Positions 35,709 through 47,600 of a stretch of DNA of 64,000 nt are shown piece by piece. The position numbers were made by a program, and so were the translations under genes. Source of the DNA: Micropterix aruncella (lineage: Eukaryota; Arthropoda; Insecta; Lepidoptera; Micropterigidae); the NCBI GenBank assembly GCA_944548615.1, contig OX155965.1, forward strand, positions 16,427,221 through 16,491,220, written 5' to 3'. Every line of letters starts with the position of its first letter. Within the stretch, counting starts at the first letter, position 1. The notes under the pieces were generated by a model. The model ran no database searches, had not been told where the DNA came from, and saw only the letters and a list, made by a program, of their open reading frames with translations.

Positions 35709-36814
35709 CAGTCGTGCATGTAACTGTAACAGATTGTCCATTATTCTTCCAGACATTTACTTAAAATGAAATAGAAAAACTATCGTCGCAATACTTTCTC
35801 CTGATCGTTGCGTAATTTTCACTCTTCTACGGATACATTTCAATCCTTTATCTACGCGTATCAAATCTTAATCACTGCGCATTTATTATGTCAACTTTAC
35901 GCAATCGCAGCAATCAAATGGGTGACAATTTCATCCGCGAATAAAATGCCAACGACCGCCGAGAAACTGGTTCACTTTCGTAAAAAGTAAACTTCAGAAC
36001 TAGACTTTTGTGTTTTGCAACAACTCATATTGACATTTGTATGCGGACGTTAATTTGCCTCCATTCTCTTTCAGATCGTGTTTTTGTTGCCCAAGTTATG
36101 TGCGAAAAGAGCTTGGTGTCGCGTGCCTATCGTTTATGTTTTGCTGATTGAAATTTCATATTTTTGTGACTATTGGCCTATACGTACCTACGGCTATACA
36201 ATAGATGTTGCTTGGTTTGATTACTGCAGTTTAGATGATTGTTACAGCCTTCGTGAAAAAAAACATCAGAATTTATGACATTGCATGTGAAGTCCGGCAT
36301 TTACAAGCTATATCAACCCCAGGAATGACTTAGTTGTCAGCTGAAGCATATCCCCCTTGGATCCTATAGCTCCCATTGTAGAGGTTTCAACAATGATGGA
36401 AAAAAATCAGAGCTATGGTTTTTGAAGCATTACGCGTCTTGGTCATATAGGCATCATATATCGATTCATATATCGATGCATATAGATCCTGGTATTTATA
36501 ACATTAACAACAAGGTGACAGGTATTTTACAAACTGCCTAGAAAATGTATCAAATAAACAACATTTAATACTTTACCGACCACGCTACAGCCAATCTTTC
36601 AATGCCTAGTTATTGTATAGAATACCGGATTACATACATTGCCGGTAACATATATATAGTGGGCGCGCGCGGGGTGGGCGACGCAATTACCAGCGTGATA
36701 AGTCAGCCAGCTACAGTACCAACCAACCATATTAATTGAATAAAAATATTTTCTTAGCATAAATCGGCTTATTAATTATTTTGCAATTATAAACAGTGCA
36801 TGCTCTCGTAATAT
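35709..36814. other. No gene seen; LTR-like or promoter-like block at ~36640-36790
   Basis: Around 36648-36760 an ATATATATAGTGGGCGCGCGCG run (TATA-like, then GC-rich) is followed within about 90 bp by an AATAAAA signal. That spacing is seen in insect LTRs and in compact promoters. No flanking TG...CA ends or partner LTR were found, so the element class stays open. Confidence 0.3.
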
Positions 36815-37074
36815 TTTTACACGACTGCCCCACAAAAAAGGAGTGTAATGAGTTCAGGGTTCATATATGTAACTTTTCCGTTTCTTTATTCCACCATAAC
36901 TTCTAAACGCTTGAACTGATTTAGAAGTGTGTGGTATTGTTAGAATCTTTATGACCCCTTGAGTGTCATAGAGTACTTAAACTGCCCAAATATCAAGTAT
37001 GTAGTAGTCTAAATGTCCAAATATCAATAAATTTACATAAATATAATGTGTTTAGTGTCAAATGAAAGGTCTGA
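36815..37074 (+). repeat. Dispersed repeat Rep5, copy 3
   Basis: Same block order as the copy at 26382 with small indels, including a short insertion ATTTACATAAATATAATGTG near its 3' end. It lies ~1.1 kb from the inverted copy at 35438, so the two could pair. Confidence 0.8.
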
Positions 37075-39737
37075 CTGAGTACATTCTGGAAATATACATG
37101 TATCTATGTTCATATCTATGTACAATTATTTAATTAAAAAAACCGTAATGAAAATAATTATAAATACAATAGTTCAGTGTCTGTGACGACAGCAGTGCTT
37201 TTTATTGTTTTTAATACATGTATATTTTCCGACTGCTTCTTTTACTAATTAAGTACATTTGAGTTTCGATTTCGCCAGACTTTTACCTGATAGGTATTTT
37301 TCCAGCTAACAACATTATGTCAATCACAATGTTTTCGTATAAGGGCTTTTTAACATCCCTTCCAAGTGAATAAGAGGTCTTACACCATGATAACAGAAAA
37401 AAAAACAACTTTTTTTGTGAACGTTTGGGCCTTGCTGGATATGAACTGATCAATTTTTTCTCCAGCACTAGGACGCACAAACGTTTTTCTCGGACGAAGA
37501 GATGGCTTTCAAAGGTAAACATTGCTTTGTGCCAGTTATCTATTGTCCAATTTTCATATTTCTTTATTACGATTGTGAATAACAAAAATATCATCTTTCA
37601 GGGTAGTTTTCTATTTTGGTCAACATTTCCTCATTGTTTCACCGCAGGGTTTACATATCCGCAATAATACAATTTACATTGTATTGAGATACCCCAACGT
37701 GCCCTTTGACTTGTATTGGTATGTTGCTTCCACGTTACAATCATTACTCGTAGTCATTACATAGAATCTATTCTTTACAATGCTAATATGACCTGGTGAA
37801 AACGATTATTTTTTATGTATGGCGATAAATTTCAAAATATAATGAACAAATCTGAAAACTTGGTTTGTAAGGCGTATGTATGTATAACGCTTAATTTTAA
37901 ATTAATATTGTATATATATATAAATTATTATGCATATATTAATAGTATATCATATCATATTTTTATTTATATTATTTCATATTTTTGGCACTGCTTTTAT
38001 AATTGTATTTATATATTTTATTAAATTATAAATATGTTTATACCATATATCATTTATTATTTATTGAAATCGTATTTACGTATATGTGTATTTGCCATAT
38101 TGTATTACCTACAATGTATTTATTACCTACAATGTATTATTCTTGCAAATTTAGTATTTTGATTTGTATTATAGTGCTATTTATTTATTATTATATATTA
38201 TTCAATCTTAATTAAGTACATTCATTGATTATAAAAATAAAAAGTTTTTTTACGTTAATTAGGCTAATTGTTACATAAGTTGTATTACTTATTTTAATTA
38301 TTTACTCTGACTCGCCTAGATACAGGACAGTTTAGTCCTAGTTAGGTGGGTACTGAGCATTAGCTGCATTTCGATGTTCAATTTTTCCGAGTTACTTATA
38401 ACATTGATAACAATGGGGCTAAATGTACAAAAAATAAATGAATAAAGTATTAAACCTTAAAAACCTTAAAAATGAGGTAAAACATATGACACATGGCGAA
38501 ATCCATACAATTACAACCTCAATCAAAGCAAACTTACAGATTCGGTTTATCATTCCCATATTTTAATTTATGTTATTTTATTCTGGAACCAAACAGAACT
38601 ACATACAATGCAATAAAAACCTATTTAAAAGTGACAAAAATCCATTAATGTGATTCCAAATATAGAGTATACAAAATGAACGCAATATAATTTTATATTG
38701 TTTCCGCTTGAGAATGGGGGGAATCAGGATGGGAAGTGAGGTGAAAGGAAGAGACAAAATAGATAAAAATATATTATGTATGTATATAAATATATTTACA
38801 TTTAATTTTAGGTATGATATATAGGTAATATACTTGAGATAAAATTATGTCCTTGAACTAAATTAAATGAAATATAATATGTATAAATGTTTTGTAATCA
38901 TCTAGATAGACTCTAGATTTTTTTTAATCCAGTTCTTATAAGAGGTTTTTGATGAGTGCAATATTGCGGAGAGATGTTGTCAAAGGCGAAAAATGCAAAA
39001 AATCATCATGACTTAATTAATATGCTCGGTACTGTAGCAGGCACTAGCTTCGCGGCATAATTAATTCAATAAAAATGTGAAGAAAATTATATAATAATAC
39101 TTACTGTATTTTATTCATTCATAATACAGCCTCAATACATTTCATTTACACGTTTATTTTTAAAAAATGTGTGAAGTACATGAAATATATAAGTTGATAA
39201 TAAGGAATCAAAATACCTCCAAGGTAAGTAGATAGTACTAGGCATTCTAGTGTTGAGGCTAGGCCATATCCGGTCATAACAGACGCTACTCTTCTGCCAA
39301 TAAAATAACTATTACCAAATATGTTATAATATTGAATTTCGATATAAAAAAATAAACTGGTCCATTAACAACATAAAGGTCGACGATCTTATCTGATATA
39401 TCACCTGACACATTTTTTTCTTCAACTATGATTACATTTTTATCAGGTGGAGGGATAAAAAATGTAAATATGAAAGATATTATATCAGTGGATATCACGC
39501 GAAGAAAACGCGCAAAATATAAAGGAAAGCAAATAAAGAAGATATAAAATATACTTCGAAGAAGAAGATATAAAAGATACATCGCCGGGAGAAATACACA
39601 TTCTGCATATTATTATTGTTGTTCTTGATTATTCGGATTGTTTATTTTAGTGTCGATCGGAGATGTGGATTCTGACCGGTCAAGCTCAAAATCACTGGGA
39701 AATATGACTTGAATAGTCAGTGACCTGCAGTCACCCC
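37075..39737. other. No gene seen; extremely AT-rich core
   Basis: 37890-38230 is nearly pure A/T with short duplications (ATTACCTACAATGTATTT twice near 38105-38140). Frames such as 37283-37594 (-) have no recognisable motifs. A weak similarity of 37275-37345 to the LINE segment at 28790-28860 was noted but is not strong enough to call. Confidence 0.4.
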
Positions 39738-39792
39738 ATGACTTTTCCGGCAAGCAGACCCCTTCCCCGCGCCAAACTCCCCCCCCCCCCCC
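39738..39792. repeat. Poly-C tract with shared leader, copy 2
   Basis: GACTTTTCCGGCAAGCAGAC is followed by CGCGCCAAACT and a run of 14 C residues, as at 16741. Confidence 0.65.
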
Positions 39793-40261
39793 AAAGTAAG
39801 TCTTAAGTATTGTATAATATCAGCATCCCTAGATACTGGCGTTTTTGCTCATTCAGGAATGCGACGAAACAATGGCTATCGGTTTAATTTGTTTCTCCTG
39901 CACGATTTATAATAATGTTTACCGAAATTCATAGCCCTTTTGCTATCAATTTGCTTCTGCTACATATTTTTTTTCGTAATAATAAATAAAATAAAAGTAA
40001 CAATAATTCCGATAAAAGGGTGAAATAACAAAATAAATAAAATACCAAAACAATAATCGCAACATTAATTTAAAAATAATATAAAAACTAATAATAATTA
40101 TGATAAATATTCATTACAATAAATATTTAATCAACTAACAACACAAGGGAAGCCAAATATTTTTTTTTGCTTGTGCTTTGGAATGCTGTTTTCGTGTCAT
40201 TTTTAGGATTTTGTTTGTTATAGATCATGGCGATGATGGGGTTAAGGTTACGCTACTGACC
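39793..40261. other. No gene seen
   Basis: AT-rich single-copy DNA by eye. Confidence 0.4.
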
Positions 40262-40677
40262 GCCAACGTTCTTGGAGGACTTGATACTTAATTAAAGAAT
40301 AGACCAAGCATTCAAGTCAACGTCCTTGGAATGCTTAGTAATTAAACAAAAGTATAGTACAAGCATTCAAGTTAAAGTCATTGGAATGCTTAGTACTTAA
40401 ATAAAGGATAGTACAAGCATGCCAACGTTTTTGGAGGACTTGATACTCGAATAAAGGATAGACCAAGCATTCAAGTTAGCCTTTTGGGAATGCTTAGTAC
40501 TTAAATAAAGGATAGTACAAGCATTCAAGCCAACGTCCTTGAATTAAGGATAGACCAAGCATTCAAGCCAATGTTCTTGGAATATTTAGTTCTTAAATAA
40601 AGGATATACCAAGCATTAAAGCCAACGTTATTTGAGGACTTAGTACTTGAATAAAGGATAGATCAAGAATTCAAGTG
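40262..40677 (+). repeat. Minisatellite, ~54-bp unit, about 7-8 copies
   Basis: Units contain CAAGCATTCAAG, CCAACGTCCTTGGAA, TGCTTAGTACTTAAATAAAG and GATAG-ACCAAGC. The CAAGC core falls at 40304, 40360, 40413, 40463, 40518, 40556 and 40610, giving spacings of 56, 53, 50, 55, 38 and 54. One unit has lost about 16 bp. Two alternating unit types differ in GGAATGCTTAGT versus GGAGGACTTGAT, suggesting a higher-order arrangement. Confidence 0.9.
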
Positions 40678-41058
40678 GAACACCTGTGAGGCAATTTGTT
40701 GCATACCTGTCCAGTTCGGTTGCGTTGGAATGTGACCTCTCATAGGCGGGGCGAACGGACGGGGTGGAATAATTGACTGCGCCCATTTTTTATCCTCGCA
40801 CTGACGATCCTCATCTCACCACCAAACAGCCTCTCTGCCGCATTTTTTCTGTCGTAGAGTTGTTCTGGTGCCACGTCCGCTAACCAAACGGCGGATCGGC
40901 TATCATGATCTAAATTCTCTTAGATTTGAATATCCTCGACACATGCGTTGAGTATTAACCCCTGGGTGGCCACGCCCGCGGATCGGCATTTTTCGTGTTA
41001 TCCGTATTATATCCGTATTTATGCAATTATCGGCTCTATTTCTCCCTCCACTGCGTTA
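40678..41058. other. No gene seen; mixed composition
   Basis: GC content is higher than in neighbouring stretches (GGCGGGGCGAACGGACGGGG near 40745), with no ORF or repeat match identified. Confidence 0.35.
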
Positions 41059-41159
41059 GAAGCCTGTCATTGAAGCCTACCATTGAATAAGCGACCGGTA
41101 TTTATTAGTATGCTTGCACACACTTTCTACAAACAAATTTTCGAGGGATGACAGGCTTC
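41059..41159. mobile_element. Short MITE-like element with 12-bp perfect inverted repeats
   Basis: GAAGCCTGTCAT at 41059-41070 and its exact reverse complement ATGACAGGCTTC at 41148-41159 bound a 101-bp segment. No obvious target duplication, and the family is unknown. Confidence 0.45.
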
Positions 41160-41592
41160 CGAATGGTTAAATGGCCGAATAGCGCTTGACATACCTTGAT
41201 CTATTTTTAATTAAAGAAAACAGATTCTTACCGCCTGAACCTAGACGATAGTTTTTCCCGGCGTTTCGGCCGGGGGTATCTGCTAAAAAGCAATAAATAT
41301 ATATACGCATAATGACATTTTAAAATATTGCTAAAACAGCTTCGCACTTAACAATTTCATTCAATGTATTGTTTTTTGTTGTGAATTGTTTTATAGCTTT
41401 TGTTTTTGTTAACTGTAAAGTTTGGAGTAATGTTATGTGATATTTGTTAAATTGAGTTTACTTTATAAGCCTTTGTTAAATTGAGTAACTAGTTTATGAC
41501 TAATTTAATGCCGTTCTTACACAACAGTAATGGTTGTAACAGAAATAAATATTCTTTATCTTTATATTTGCCATCTTCATGGAAAATTACGA
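41160..41592. other. No gene seen
   Basis: AT-rich DNA with no ORF. Confidence 0.4.
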
Positions 41593-41755
41593 GGGGTGTT
41601 AATTACAACGGGCGAACCCTTCCCCCCAGGGATTTTTAACGACATACAGTGATTCTGTCTCTCATGGAGTGAACGTAAAAGACTGCGGACAATACAATTC
41701 ACAGTCAAGCTACGCAAATAGAGCGTAAGAGTCCAACGCCTTACCGCGAGGCACT
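41593..41755 (+). repeat. Rep1 dispersed repeat, 5' fragment
   Basis: GGTGTTAATTACAACGGGCG and the GAACCC..CCCCAGG block start the fragment. The GTCAAGCTACGCAAATAG and GTCCAACGCCTTACCGCGAG blocks follow, then the match stops. Confidence 0.7.
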
Positions 41756-41796
41756 GTGAAGAGGACCAAACAGGAAGACTGTGTCCAAGGTAGATT

Positions 41797-41880
41797 GGAC
41801 AACGGTGGTTGCAACATCGCCGAAACATCGGGTGCTACAAACTACACGCGGTATATTTGTTTCATCTAATTTATTATGTC
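41797..41880. repeat. Solo right arm of the 24901 foldback family
   Basis: GGACAACGGTGGTTGCAACA, TCGCCGAAACATCGGGTG and CTACACGCGGTATATTTG match the right arm at 24988-25070. The left arm is absent. Confidence 0.65.
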
Positions 41881-43306
41881 CAAGCAACCATGATAGTCTT
41901 CGATTCCGTTTCAAAATTATAATGGTAAACCACCGTTAGTCTTCAATTTCAGTGTTTATGGTATACATACTGTGGATTTCGTCCCGTCAGTTCGTTATAT
42001 TTAACACTGTGCGGCCCGCGGCGTTTGCGGCCCACGGAGCTACACGCGGTTAAAAATAACCACACTTCACAACTTTCCACGTAATATACTGTATGTCGTG
42101 ACGAATAGGAATAAACTCACGTAAACGGATATTATGTTACGGAATGGATGCACTCTCGCTGAATCATACGCGGGCCGGAATTAACAGCTGCCAAGGCGCG
42201 AGCGGCCATCACTTGACCCACTTCGATTCATTACACATTTTTGAACACTTTTCCTGGATCGCAGCAGCTGCCTTGGCAACTTAGTTAATTAAAGAGAAAC
42301 GGGATCGGTCTGAGAGCAAGCGTCCGCGTCGTCCCCGGAGTGGAAATCTGAGGCGTCACCCAAAATACCAAGAGGTTGTCAAATTCAAATAGACAATCAA
42401 ATTCAATGTCAACTGAAAACAAGACTTTCCAGATCGATGAGCACAATGGTCGTGCAAAAAAAGAGCTATTCGTTCGATAGATGGGACAAGATTCTAGTGG
42501 CATTGTGGGAACTATTCATGGGAATTGATGTCCTCACCGTTGCTTAGTATATGTTTGCCAATTGTCGCCTTGGAGGTCAAAAGAGCTAAGCCACAAAACC
42601 CAGTAATCGATAAAACAGCGTTTAAATAAATGCGTTTTTTGAGTACCTCATTTTAAGGCAATTTAGTTTTATGAGCATTTTACTAATAAAACTTTTAAAT
42701 AATTTATTGTAATATTAGAGTCCGTTCTATCCTAGAACGGGCTTGTCCCAGTTGGGTGACAAAATCAAATAAGCGTAAGGTTAAGGTTTTACCATTCGGT
42801 TTCAGTTATCTTTGTAAGCAAAATCAATGTTTTCAGTAATTAATTCTTAAATGAATAAATAAATAAATTGACACCCTTAAATAGTTATTTTCAGTGGAGT
42901 CATATAATTCGTTGGATTGTTTTCATTTGTATTATTATAGTTAATAAACTATTATTATCTTTTGACGTTCAGCATACGTACTCAATGTATATAAAGGGTT
43001 AAGGGGAAGAACAATCGATGTAAATTTAAAAAAAATTTGGTAATTCAATTTCAAAAATTTACTAACCTAAAATATCACCGTTCAGTCGAGGTTTGTTTGA
43101 GGGAGAACAACATATATTTTGTCTGCAAACCAAACATAGTTGAGTTTCTAAAAAATACTACATTTTCTCAAAAGAGAATGGCCATTTTGGGCCCACTTTT
43201 CCAATAGCTGTATATCATATACCAATGGAAATATCTCTTTATGTAGAATATGTATTACTAGAACGACTGCTCTCAAATATGAGCCGTGTCTGAATTATAT
43301 CCTACT
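41881..43306. other. No gene seen
   Basis: Mixed composition around 42000-42280 and AT-rich after that. The 72-codon minus frame at 42285 is not recognisable. Confidence 0.4.
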
Positions 43307-44052
43307 ATAGCTGACCCGTGCCCACTTTGTTGGGCGGTAAAACTTTTTACCTGTGATGAAATTATGAAGGTGGTTCGGTTAGTACTGAGTGCTATGATTT
43401 ATTTCCTGACTGCCAAAAGAAGGGTTATATTTTTACTGCATGTATGTATGTATTTGCATGCCAATTTGACTATAATACCGTTATTTGTGAGTGTCTTCTT
43501 GTGAGTGTTTTATTTGTGAGCGTATTATCTCTTTAACTATTTAGGCAGTAAAAGGGAAATTATATGCAGTAAAAGGGAAAAGTCTTTTGTTTTAAACACT
43601 TGAGACGATAAATTTACTTATTTTGATAAGAATATTCATAAATTGTTGATAATATGACCTAAATAAATAAATTATTAAATAAATTAGTTTTTTCATATAA
43701 AATACTACTTTTTGTGACTTAAATATAAAAGTTAGACATATGCTGTCGCTGACTTTTTTTATAGGCATTATCAAGCTTTACAAATTTTCTCTAGAACTTA
43801 ATCATATATATCTCATCGTTAAGGCAGCGTTAGTTAGAAACGTTTTCGTTCGACCGCTTATTCTCCGACTTACTTTGCAAATCCGACTACCACGAAAAAG
43901 TCTTTTCATTTTTCGGATTATTATATAGCCTATGACACTCACAAATAACGTGGCTTTCTATTAATAAAAGAATTTTCAAAATCAGTTCAGTAGATCCAGA
44001 GATTACTTCCTACAACGTCATAAACTTTACCTCTTTATAACATTAGTATAGA
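43307..44052 (-). mobile_element. Helitron-like non-autonomous element (inverted copy)
   Basis: On the minus strand it begins TCTATACTAATGTTATAAAG at 44052 and ends near CACGGGTCAGCTAT at 43307, just after the CCCAACAAAGTGGGC hairpin region. The whole body is the inverted partner of 50726-51568, sharing for example ACTTTGCAAATCCGAC, GAAAACGTTTCTAACTAACG, TTATCATCTCAAG-like blocks and the doubled TTTACTGCATATAATTTCCC segment. The usual terminal CTAG is mutated to CTAT here. Helitrons lack target duplications and insert between A and T. No Rep/helicase ORF is present. Confidence 0.8.
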
Positions 44053-45064
44053 TTAAATATGGGTATCTATATCACTAGGGCACCTAATACATCCAGGCAT
44101 TGTATTTTTAATAATTGTTTAAACAAAAACCTTAGCAGACTATCCGAGACGATAAAGTACATACGCTGTGTGAGTAAAAACTTTATATTCCTAAAAATGC
44201 TCGAGTTTGTCAGCAGTATATGGAGGGGAAATACTGGGATATGTTGATATAACTCTGTAATGTGTCTCATGCTTTCATTGCCGGTGTTTTTTTTATTAAA
44301 CCCACAAGGTTGATGTCTTTTTGTGGAGAACCCGCCTTGTTGCATATCAGCAAATTTATGTAATATGCTTAGGTCAGCTTCCAACATGGCGTGCCCAGTG
44401 ACCGTATATCATAATATACTATCTTTTATGGATCTTCACTGCAAATAATATATTTTAAATAAATATTGGCATTGGGGTTTTTGCATAAATAGCCATATTT
44501 AAGAATATTTCAAACTTTAAATCTCCTAAACGGCTCATAATTGAGGTAAGTTGTAGTAATGGTCATAAATATTCTCGATAAATAGATCTTTTCAATGGTA
44601 AATACGTTATTGTTATTGGAGAGGTGGACCCAGCGCCTATACAATTTATCCCATTGTCCTTTGGACCTTATAAAAAAGTATCTCATCTTAAGAGGCCAAC
44701 TTGACATTGATCGTTCTTGCCCGTAACCCTTCATATATTTACGTTGATAAAACTTTTTGAATTTGAGTTAAATGTGAATTGCATATTGATATCGATATCT
44801 ACTCTCATATCAGAAGACCGGCGAAAGGTATAATAAATCCAGAACGTGACCGCTGCAAGTCTGGCGATAAAGTTATGCAGTCATCGATTCGGAATGCACG
44901 AAGTCGACATGGACACGTCTCTCGCGTACGATACGGAACATGGAATTAATAATTAAATCAATTATGATCGTAAAAGCGCGAAATGGGGGTAACAGCGATT
45001 CGGATACCAGTTTGCATGGATTCCTAGCGTCTGACGCTTCCGCGATGCCGTCGCTGGTGGCGAA
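44053..45064. other. No gene seen
   Basis: Minus-strand frames of 106 (44067-44387) and 74 codons have no recognisable motif. Confidence 0.4.
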
Positions 45065-45130
45065 GTTAAATTCTTTATTTTTTATTCTTTATTTAGGAAT
45101 CACACAGTATTAATAAGACAGTAAATTACA
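45065..45130 (-). mobile_element. LINE 3'-tail-like sequence, copy 2
   Basis: Counterpart of 12421-12560: a TTCTTTATTTTTTATTCTTT head on the plus strand followed by AATCACACAGTATTA. It is followed by ATTATATTACATTATGTAAA low-complexity DNA. Confidence 0.5.
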
Positions 45131-45924
45131 TTATATTACATTATGTAAATTACATAAATTATGTAAATTACATAAATTTTATTCGTTGACATGGCAAACC
45201 TGGTAAACAATATTCAACCTTATCCGAGCCCAATATAGAAATGTATTATCGGCCTAGTGATTGTATGTTTAAGACAATGTTTATTCCGTTTCCCTGTAAA
45301 TTTTCCTTATTAAATGAAAATAAAAACATATATCATGGGTAGTCATAAGTCAAAGTATTTCATATATCATGGGTAAAGTCATAGACGTTGCATATGGATA
45401 GGCACGTTTGTTATTGTTTAACCGCCCACCTCCGCCTCCCCCAATCACCCTACTCGCTGCGCATAAATTAAACGGTGAACAGACCGCTGCACAGCCCGTT
45501 CGTATCAAGTTATGCAGATAGAAAGAGAAATGTAGGAAATGTGTAGGTGTCAGTCAGTGCTATTGAAACATAAACATTGACCGGGCGCCTCGTCGCGTCG
45601 CGTCTCGCCATACAAAACAGAGTACGCCCGCTGCAGCCTCCTCCGCTAAGGGGATGTCGCACGTGCGATAGATAATAAGGACGCGTCCGAGCACGATCGT
45701 TCAATTAACGAGAGGTATTAATAGACCTTCTGCGGTCAACGTAGTCTGAAGGTTACAACATTAGTTCATAATAGGCAGAATTGGTCAAAATGGCACTCAG
45801 ACCTCTGTAAAACTGAATATGTGTTTATTTGTTTGTATATTTCTAACTGTACAATACCAGATTTATATCTAATCTTGATGAAACTCTAAAAATTCATCCT
45901 TTTTAAACAAGTCGAAAAATAAAA
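45131..45924. other. No gene seen; GC-richer patch at ~45420-45700
   Basis: The patch holds CCGCCCACCTCCGCCTCCCC, GCCTCGTCGCGTCGCGTCTC and a CACGTGCG E-box-like site. It could be a promoter, but no adjacent exon is visible. Confidence 0.3.
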
Positions 45925-46300
45925 GGTGGTGCAAAAGTAATGTCATAATGTAAATGTGCCCTAATTTTTGCAAAGGCGTCAAATGTCACTGTGCTTTGAC
46001 ATCTATATTTTTGACAGATGGAGAATTAGTTGTCTACAAGCCACGGACCAATATACAATTGGAGAACGTGAAATTATTGTTATTGCTTATTTGGAAAAAA
46101 ATCAATGTGTTGTTTTAACGCAGCGTTATTAAAAATCATAATGAGCGACGAAGCCCATTTCCACGTAGTTGTGGTAACAAGCAAAATTCGCGTTTCTGGG
46201 GCACAGAGAATCCACAGGAAAATCATGAAGAGTTATTGCATCCCTTCAAAGTGAATGTTTGGCGTGGCATTTGCAGTGAAAAAGCGATTGGAAAAAGTGA
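45925..46300 (+). pseudogene. Mariner/Tc1-superfamily transposase, internally deleted copy
   Basis: Begins with a probable terminal repeat (GGTGGTGCAAAAGTAATGTC). At 46043 the frame DQYTIGEREIIVIAYLEKNQ is the N-terminal start of the family's helix-turn-helix domain, with the initiator ATG mutated to ACG. It then jumps to IMSDEAHFHV, containing the first catalytic Asp of the DDE triad. After a one-base frameshift it reads NKQNSRFWGTENPQENHEEL and VWRGICSEKAI. About 100 residues between the N-terminal domain and the catalytic core are gone, and everything after SEKAI is missing. It belongs to the same family as the copy at 19459, which starts near where this one stops. Confidence 0.8.
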
Positions 46301-46531
46301 GTGTAAATCGGGACACAAAATTCTAATTTTACAAATCACAATACATTGCTGACAATTAATCATAGAAATAACACAAAACACGTTTTCAAAGGGCAGTAGT
46401 CAAAACGCAACTATTCCCCGAAAACAGTAAAAAATAAAAAGACATCCTTTTCCAGTATGCAAACATCCGCGATTCATGGCGCTCTACCCCATGCCTGTAT
46501 GCCGTATCTAAGATGTAGTGCAAAAGGCAAC
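46301..46531. other. No gene seen
   Basis: Short AT-rich spacer between the mariner remnant and Rep1 copy E. Confidence 0.4.
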
Positions 46532-47203
46532 TAGAGCTGTCGACTACAACGGGCGAACTCGTCACCTCAGGAATTTTTAACGATATTAGATTGTTCTGTC
46601 TCCGGTGAGGTGATCGCAGAAGACTTAGGTCCAAACAGTTCACCGTCTGTCTAGTTCCGCCACACGCCCGGATGAAACCAACGCCTTACTGTGAGATAAC
46701 CAGGTTAATCAACCAGCCGACACTCGCGCCCTTACTACCAGTTGCAACCAAATTACTCCGGTCTCCCGACCGGTTACAGGTTCGAGGTCGCTTGCGCAGT
46801 CCTCTCCCTTACGAAGCGGTGATACGGTGTCTGCCGAATCTATCGCGTACCACGACATCCTTTGCCCGGCCTTTCATCCAGTATCGGGTAGCCGATTGGT
46901 CGTTTCAAGAGCAGGAGCCGTAAGGTGAACAACTACCCCGCTTTATAGGAGACAGTACTGTTTCCAGACTCCCCCGGCTGTCGGTCAGAATGCACGTTCG
47001 ATTGGCTGACGCCGCACGGTGCGCAAACCGTCCAGGAGCACCAGAAGATTGACTCCCAGGGGAAACTGTACTGCAGGCTAAAGTCCTACCCGGGCTCGCA
47101 TTTCATTCGTGGCGGCCGCCGGATAGGTGTTGACCCGTGAGTATCACCGATCCTGAACGAATGGGTCTTCGTGGCGAACTGCAAGAGGGCCCATTAGCTC
47201 CCA
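46532..47203 (+). repeat. Rep1 dispersed repeat, copy E (full length)
   Basis: Starts TAGAGCTGTCGACTACAACG, then GGGCGAACTCGTCACC, and ends GGGCCCATTAGCTCCC. Length and block order agree with copy B. No convincing target duplication was found in the flanks. Confidence 0.85.
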
Positions 47204-47479
47204 ATAGACAGTATGCTTTGTGATTGAGGTGGTAATAAAATGTACGATAACCCGCGGATGAAGTGAGGTCTTACTATTAAAGCCCGCCCTCGTGCGGCTG
47301 ACTAGACTGGACCGGTCGTCCACTCGAAATGGACCAGCGAGATTCCTCACAGATTACGAGTACGCAGGGGCGGATGGATTGGACGAGCATTGTATCGTAC
47401 GCCACAATGGGGGCCTCTAATTTAAAATCGGACCGAGCCGAATCTCGCTCACTGGAGCACAAGTTGAAATGATGGAAAT
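47204..47479. other. No gene seen; possibly upstream part of the following LINE piece
   Basis: The text is denser than typical spacer (GGACCGGTCGTCCACTCGAAATGGACC), but no frame is recognisable. Confidence 0.3.
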
Positions 47480-47556
47480 ATGGACATTCAAGCCAGAGAA
47501 TAGCAGCAATTGAAATGCGGTACTTAAGACGAATTATCCGAATCCCTTGGTTTTTT
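47480..47556 (+). mobile_element. RTE-like LINE fragment
   Basis: One frame reads SQRIAAIEMRYLRRIIRIPW. This resembles the ERxxxxEMRFLRRxxGV word near the C-terminus of RTE-type reverse-transcriptase ORFs. The match ends at the Rep1 5' fragment that follows. Confidence 0.5.
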
Positions 47557-47600
47557 AGAGTTGTCAACTACTACGGGCGAATTCGTCACACCAGGATATT
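47555..47600 (+). repeat. Rep1 dispersed repeat, 5'-end fragment only
   Basis: TAGAGTTGTCAACTACTACG and GGCGAATTCGTCACACCAGG are the first ~45 bases of Rep1, after which the sequence changes to the LINE-like piece that follows. The family appears here as a bare 5' end, the opposite of 5' truncation, so a later rearrangement is likely. Confidence 0.65.

Noticed and set aside
37283..37594. LINE fragment similar to 28646-28900
   Set aside because: A few words align (GCCAGAC..., TATAAGGG), but the reading frame and intervening blocks do not. The similarity could be chance in AT-rich DNA.
40262..40677. CRISPR array
   Set aside because: Tandem units touch each other with no unique spacers, in a eukaryotic context; it is a minisatellite.
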